Origin: JACPSX01 sp035288405 [NCBI: bacterium]
Lineage (GTDB): Bacteria > JACPSX01
Assembly (NCBI GenBank): GCA_035288405.1
Contig: DATEAK010000131.1
Span: forward strand, 1-10,297
DNA: 10,297 nucleotides
Direction of reading: 5' to 3'
How positions within the stretch are numbered: the first letter of the stretch is position 1; the number at the start of each line of letters is the position of its first letter. Shown here one piece after another: positions 7,354 through 10,297 of the stretch. Made by a program: the position numbers and the translations under genes. Below the pieces are notes generated by a model, which worked only from the letters and a program-made list of their open reading frames with translations, was not told the DNA's origin and did not search any database.

Positions 7354-8142
7354 TTAGTAGCCTGTCCCCTTTTCCTCAACTTTTCTCTCACAAATGAACG
7401 GCCATATAACTTTAGCCCCTGGCGGATGCACTTTTCCAAACTGGTCCATATAGGCGACCTTCACCTTTTGGTTTCGTTTTTTGACTGGATCAATTGGTGT
7501 CATGTCTCCTGAAAGGAGTTGGAGAAAGTCATAACGATATCTTATTTTTCGGTTGCCAAGCTGGGTTTGTTGTCTTCCATAAATATTTAAATGCAAATGA
7601 GAATAAGTTACTCCTTTCCCCGTCTTCCCAACAAATCCTATGACCTGACCTAGTTTTACTTCCTGATTTACATCAACATTAAAGCCGGATAAATGGACGT
7701 AACTGGCGCTTATGTCATCTCGTCTAGGGTAATGCCTTATGATGACATGATTACCAAGTTCACTTCCGGGCTCATCAATCTGTCTAGCAATAACTCGACC
7801 ATCGGCAATTGCTACGATTGGAGTGCCTTCCGGTAAACCCCAATCAACCCCAGCATGAAAAAGCCACTGGGCGTATTCACTCCTCAATCTCCCGGAGCGA
7901 TTGTAACGATCAGCAAAACCAGAAGCTATCACAGGGCAATTTGCATCTTCCGGCATTTCTGCGGTCAATCCAGTTTCAAAAATACCAGCAGCTATATATT
8001 CTTCCTCGGTTCCAGTAATGCTCCTTTGGCTAACGGTTGTTTGGCTTGCTGCCAGTGAGACACATGCAGATGCAACCGCAAATATTATTCCAAGTTTTGA
8101 TAAATGAGGTGAAGGCGTCTGAATACCTCTGCAAGCACGCAA
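7354..8142 (-). CDS. Secreted M23 (LytM-type) zinc metallopeptidase
   Basis: This 262-residue protein is a peptidoglycan endopeptidase-type M23 domain protein. The zinc and catalytic signature is complete: HAGVD (H96, D100) and HLHLN (H182, H184), with YVHLSG (H150) between. WGLPEGTPIVAIADGRVI (101-118), GNHVIIRHY (130-138) and GQVIGFVGKTGKGVTYSHLH are the usual beta-strand and glycine motifs. N-terminal residues 15-33 (SKLGIIFAVASACVSLAAS) look like a signal peptide, so it should act in the periplasm or cell wall. The start is uncertain: TTG 8142 has only a weak AGAG upstream. The frame stays open back to a stop at 8326-8328 but offers no ATG, GTG or TTG earlier. The gene is visibly AT-richer than its neighbours (33% GC at 7561-7620), which suggests transfer. 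M23 proteins can also be inactive regulators, but here all ligands are present. Confidence 0.87.
   Translation of the reverse strand: MRACRGIQTPSPHLSKLGIIFAVASACVSLAASQTTVSQRSITGTEEEYIAAGIFETGLTAEMPEDANCPVIASGFADRYNRSGRLRSEYAQWLFHAGVDWGLPEGTPIVAIADGRVIARQIDEPGSELGNHVIIRHYPRRDDISASYVHLSGFNVDVNQEVKLGQVIGFVGKTGKGVTYSHLHLNIYGRQQTQLGNRKIRYRYDFLQLLSGDMTPIDPVKKRNQKVKVAYMDQFGKVHPPGAKVIWPFICERKVEEKGTGY
7357..7376 (-). repeat. Possible dispersed-repeat string at the end of the M23 gene
   Basis: On the minus strand this stretch reads as a purine run followed by GGGGACAGGCTACT and encodes the tail EEKGTGY directly before the stop. The string resembles short words I associate with dispersed intergenic repeats in environmental bacterial genomes. 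Only one copy is present here, so the repeat call depends on memory and not on the window. Confidence 0.25.
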
Positions 8143-8199
8143 TACAGATACTCTAACACGAAAAAGGATAGACCTGTTGTGATTCCCATCCCTCAGCGA

Positions 8200-8251
8200 G
8201 AATATTTCAAGCTCCTGGATCGCCGCGAATACTGCGGCGTTTGAGAAATTC
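8200..8251. other. Composite dyad upstream of the M23 gene
   Basis: An inner perfect 6-bp stem CGCCGC (8221-8226) / GCGGCG (8234-8239) with a 7-base loop is nested in outer arms 8200-8210 and 8241-8251. The outer arms pair at 10 of 11 positions, counting one G-U. The structure lies between the stop of the dienelactone hydrolase gene and the TTG of the peptidase gene, both on the minus strand. There is no T-run after it on that strand, so it could be an mRNA processing or attenuation hairpin or an operator, and not a standard terminator. Confidence 0.4.
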
Positions 8252-8258
8252 CGATATC

Positions 8259-8966
8259 TCAGGACTTCCCGGGCGAATTTTTCAGGTGCTTGGACAGGAA
8301 TTCCAGAGTCCGGGTCCAGGAGATTTCAGTGGCTTCCGCATGGTAGCGCTCCGGGTGCATGTCATTGGTAAAGGCGTGCCCCGCTCCGGGATAGAGATGG
8401 ATCTCGTGCTCCTTGTTCCCTTTCTCCAAGGTTGCCCGGAACTCTTCCACCTCGGAGAGCGGCGTGACATCGTCCTCTTCCCCATAGTGACCCAGGAGCG
8501 GACAGGACAATCCTTCCAGCTCCATCGGGTCAGGGAAGAGACTCTGGAAGTAGATGACAGCCGCTTTCCATGAAGGCTGGCGGCAAGCAGCCAGCAAAGC
8601 CAGGCCGCCGCCCATGCAGAACCCCACGATCCCCACGCGCTCGCCGTCCACGAAGGGGAGTCCGCGAAGATAGGGGACGCCGCCAAGGATGTCCTGAACT
8701 GCCCGCTCCAGATCCAGGGATGTTTTCAGGCGCGCGGCTATTTCCGGGTCCATGGTCAACTGGCCATGGTAGAGGTCGGGGACGAGAACCACATACCCCT
8801 CCCGAGCCAGCTTCCGGGACAGATCCCGGAAGTGGCTGTCCAGCCCCCACCACTCATGAAGCACGATCAGCGCCGGGTGTTTTCCTGTTGCCGTGGGGCG
8901 GCTGAGAAAAGCATCCACCCCCTGCTCTCCGTTCTTGTAAAAGGCATGCATGGAGACGATGCTCAT
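8259..8966 (-). CDS. Dienelactone hydrolase family protein
   Basis: This 235-residue alpha/beta hydrolase belongs to the dienelactone hydrolase (carboxymethylenebutenolidase) family, cytoplasmic enzymes that open lactones in aromatic-compound catabolism or hydrolyse other esters. The complete family signature is visible: HEWWGL with Glu38, the nucleophile elbow GFCMGG with Cys117, GEEDDVTP with the acid at Asp165/166, and GAGHAF with His197. The length matches the family (about 230-240). ATG 8966 is chosen because GGGGAG precedes it by about 7 bases. An in-frame start at 9131 would run through the REP-like palindrome and the 3' end of the upstream gene and adds non-family sequence. The gene lies 76 bases behind the lyase gene, probably co-transcribed. 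The Cys nucleophile supports true DLH over serine esterases. The physiological substrate is not known. Confidence 0.9.
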   Translation of the reverse strand: MSIVSMHAFYKNGEQGVDAFLSRPTATGKHPALIVLHEWWGLDSHFRDLSRKLAREGYVVLVPDLYHGQLTMDPEIAARLKTSLDLERAVQDILGGVPYLRGLPFVDGERVGIVGFCMGGGLALLAACRQPSWKAAVIYFQSLFPDPMELEGLSCPLLGHYGEEDDVTPLSEVEEFRATLEKGNKEHEIHLYPGAGHAFTNDMHPERYHAEATEISWTRTLEFLSKHLKNSPGKS

Positions 8967-8973
8967 CGCAAAT

Positions 8974-9013
8974 CTCCCCTCACCCTGACCCTCTCCCCGA
9001 TACGGGGAGAGGG
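8974..9013. repeat. REP-like palindromic repeat (CCCTCTCCCC / GGGGAGAGGG)
   Basis: A perfect 10-bp inverted repeat, 8989-8998 and 9004-9013, encloses the 5-base loop gatac. It is flanked by an imperfect extension, CCCCTCACCCTGA, on the left. Read as protein, it gives the LSPYRGEGQGEG type string that is recurrent in spurious annotations of many bacterial genomes. This fits a known class of dispersed, REP/MITE-like intergenic palindrome. It sits between the lyase and hydrolase genes, and its outer edge contains the GGGGAG used as the ribosome binding site of the hydrolase. Confidence 0.7.
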
Positions 9014-9042
9014 AAAACAAAAGGATTGCCTGAACAGAAGCT

Positions 9043-9909
9043 TCAGGTGGCCCTGTACTTTTGGTCCATGGCGTACTTCTCCTGGAGTCCCACAATTTCG
9101 TGGAATTCATCGAACGAGATGAGGCGTTCAAGAATCCCTTGGGTAGTCCCTTGCCGGCTTAGCGAGCTATAGACATCATTCAGTGCTTTGGCAGCCGCGT
9201 ACAGAGGGGCTAAGGGCCATACGATCAGGTGAAATCCCAAAGCCCGCAGCTCCTCAAGGCTCAGCAGCGGCGTAACCCCGCGTTCGATCATGTTCGCCAC
9301 CAGGGGACCCGGGACACTGCGGGCAATCTCCTTCATCTCATCGATCGACTCGGGCGCTTCAATAAAGACGGCGTCGGCTCCCGCTTCGTGAAACATCCTG
9401 CCGCGCCGGATCGCTTCTTCGATCCCGTGGGCCTGTCGGGCGTCGGTTCTCGCCACGATGAAGAGATCTCCGCCGGCTCGGGCATCCCTGGCCGCTTTCA
9501 GCTTCTGGAGATACTCCTCCAGAGGAATCACCTGCTTGCCCTTCATATGGCCGCAGCGCTTGGGCCACACCTGGTCCTCCAGGAAGATTCCGGCGGCTCC
9601 CGCCGCCATCACTTCTTTGACCGTGCGCATCACGTTAATGGCGTTCCCGTAACCGGTGTCCACATCGACGACGACCGGGGTTTCCACGACACGACAAATC
9701 CGCCGGGCCGCCTCCATCATCTCCGATTGGGTGAGAAGGCCGAAATCCGGCTCTCCCAGATAGGTGGCTGAGACGCTGTACCCCGTGATGAAAAGGATCC
9801 GGCAGCCGGCCCGCGCACCGATCCTCGCAGTGAGCGCGTCATACACTCCCGGCATGATCACAGTACCCGATTCTTTGAGAAGCTCTCGGATCTCTTGAGC
9901 CTTATTCAT
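9043..9909 (-). CDS. Isocitrate lyase/PEP mutase family C-C lyase
   Basis: This 288-residue TIM-barrel enzyme belongs to the isocitrate lyase/phosphoenolpyruvate mutase superfamily. These are cytoplasmic Mg-dependent enzymes acting on alpha-oxo-acid-derived substrates. Visible signatures are PGVYDALTARI (20-30), the metal-binding VDVDTGYGN (81-89), ED (111-112) and the active-site loop PKRCGHMKGK (116-125), with Cys119, then ARTDA (153-157), FIEAP and ANMIE. The KRCGH loop with cysteine is the lyase form (2-methylisocitrate lyase, 2,3-dimethylmalate lyase and relatives); PEP mutases lack this cysteine. ATG 9909 has GGAGGA just upstream (4-base gap). An ATG at 9939 falls within a candidate -10 box and is less likely. 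Databases often label such proteins carboxyvinyl-carboxyphosphonate phosphorylmutase, which I would not accept. The precise substrate is open. Confidence 0.9.
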   Translation of the reverse strand: MNKAQEIRELLKESGTVIMPGVYDALTARIGARAGCRILFITGYSVSATYLGEPDFGLLTQSEMMEAARRICRVVETPVVVDVDTGYGNAINVMRTVKEVMAAGAAGIFLEDQVWPKRCGHMKGKQVIPLEEYLQKLKAARDARAGGDLFIVARTDARQAHGIEEAIRRGRMFHEAGADAVFIEAPESIDEMKEIARSVPGPLVANMIERGVTPLLSLEELRALGFHLIVWPLAPLYAAAKALNDVYSSLSRQGTTQGILERLISFDEFHEIVGLQEKYAMDQKYRAT

Positions 9910-9937
9910 GGGTCCTCCCGGTGAGAAAGTTGAAGTC

Positions 9938-9966
9938 ATTTTAAGCTCAGCAGCACTTTAGAGCAA
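9938..9966 (-). promoter_or_regulatory. Candidate sigma-70 promoter of the lyase-hydrolase unit
   Basis: On the minus strand TTGCTC (9966-9961) and TAAAAT (9943-9938) are 17 bases apart. The -10 box matches the consensus at 5 of 6 positions and the -35 box at 3 of 6. Transcription would start near 9931, giving a leader of about 20 bases to ATG 9909. The spacing is ideal, but no other support exists. Confidence 0.4.
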
Positions 9967-9978
9967 GTTCCGACTCGA

Positions 9979-10075
9979 AGAGCTAAGGGCCAAGTGCCGA
10001 GAGCTAAGTGCCGGGAAAAGGGAAGGGCAAAGAGTACTCTGGCTCTCAGCTCTCAGCACTTAGCACTTGACAGCC
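9979..10075. repeat. Degenerate direct/inverted repeat of an agctaagtgc-type word
   Basis: The left part holds two partial tandem copies of a word like agagctaagtgccg (around 9979-10013). The right part (10041-10075) holds the opposite orientation, with gctctcagc and cacttagcac words. Bases 9989-10004 pair with 10049-10064 at 14 of 16 positions, leaving two C-A mismatches, across a 44-base spacer. It looks like a dispersed intergenic repeat able to form a long hairpin. No coding potential is convincing here. Confidence 0.55.
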
Positions 10076-10096
10076 AAGCGGAGACGGAATAAAGAT
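10067..10096 (+). promoter_or_regulatory. Possible promoter for the exported-protein gene
   Basis: A perfect -35 box TTGACA lies at 10067-10072, on the edge of the inverted repeat. About 17-18 bases on is only a weak -10 candidate (TAAAGA or AAAGAT within 10090-10096). A start there would leave a leader of about 100 bases before ATG 10203. Tentative. Confidence 0.25.
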
Positions 10097-10202
10097 AGCC
10101 CATAAATCCCAACTTTTTCTCAACAAGGAAGCGATCAGGACACAGCATTCAGCCTGAGTCCATCCTTCCGAGCTGAGCGCTGATTGCTTCAAGGGGGGAA
10201 CT

Positions 10203-10297
10203 ATGGGTTCTATGGCTCGGTTCTGGGCAATTCTGTGGATGCTCTTTTTTCTGATCCTTCCCAATACCGTTCCTGCAGGCCAGATGAACTTCAGCTG
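10203..10297 (+). CDS. Exported protein, N-terminal fragment cut by window end
   Basis: This open frame starts at ATG 10203 and runs off the window after 31 codons. GGGGGGA at 10193-10199 is a plausible ribosome binding site. The encoded start is a textbook signal peptide: Arg6, a hydrophobic core from about residue 7 to 19 (FWAILWMLFFLIL), then NTVPA with probable signal peptidase I cleavage after Ala25. An in-frame ATG at 10212 is an alternative start. The product is thus likely periplasmic, secreted or outer-membrane. A solute-binding protein would fit the theme of the window, but nothing of the mature domain beyond GQMNFS is available, so no family can be named. Confidence 0.6.
   Translation, partial: MGSMARFWAILWMLFFLILPNTVPAGQMNFS

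Noticed and set aside
8967-9131. N-terminal extension of the dienelactone hydrolase
   Set aside because: It translates the REP-like palindrome (LSPYRGEGQGEG) and the 3' end of the lyase gene, a classic spurious extension.
9979-10075. CRISPR array
   Set aside because: The repeat words are degenerate, of irregular spacing and in both orientations; there is no regular repeat-spacer pattern and no cas gene.

Overview
The window looks like a piece of a moderately GC-rich bacterial chromosome, probably proteobacterial or from a related uncultured lineage. This rests on gene content (HyuA/HyuB enzymes, a TAXI-type TRAP receptor, a dienelactone hydrolase, a PEP mutase/isocitrate lyase-family enzyme) and on strong Shine-Dalgarno sites. 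No taxonomic marker is present, so the lineage is a guess.

Left part, plus strand (114-6805): a compact catabolic gene cluster. A hydantoinase A/oxoprolinase subunit (hyuA) is followed by two tandem hydantoinase B subunits (hyuB1, hyuB2). The two B proteins align without gaps and differ at about 70 of 584 positions by my count (about 88% identity). The second starts inside the stop codon of the first (ATGA). A secreted TAXI-family TRAP solute receptor follows after about 60 bases. The simplest reading is capture of a small organic acid, amide or cyclic compound by the receptor and its ATP-dependent ring opening, hydrolysis or carboxylation by the HyuA/HyuB complex. The substrate cannot be read from the sequence. 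No TRAP membrane permease and no small third (gamma-type) carboxylase subunit is visible here.

Middle (about 6806-8260): an accessory-looking segment, with a stretch near 7560-7620 at only about 33% GC against 65% inside hyuB2. It carries, on the minus strand, a lone Phd/YefM-like antitoxin without an adjacent toxin, and a secreted M23 zinc endopeptidase with a TTG start and a repeat-like C-terminal end. A long dyad sits upstream of the peptidase.

Right part, minus strand (8259-9909): a probable two-gene unit with a PEP mutase/isocitrate lyase-family C-C lyase, then a dienelactone hydrolase-family enzyme. They are separated by a REP-like palindrome whose flank supplies the ribosome binding site of the second gene. 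A candidate promoter precedes the lyase. The remaining right end (9944-10202) holds a degenerate inverted/direct repeat built from an 'agctaagtgc' type word, a possible promoter, and the first 31 codons of a plus-strand exported protein cut by the window end.

The plus-strand Hyu/TAXI block and the minus-strand block converge on 6806-7070, where I see no clear intrinsic terminator.
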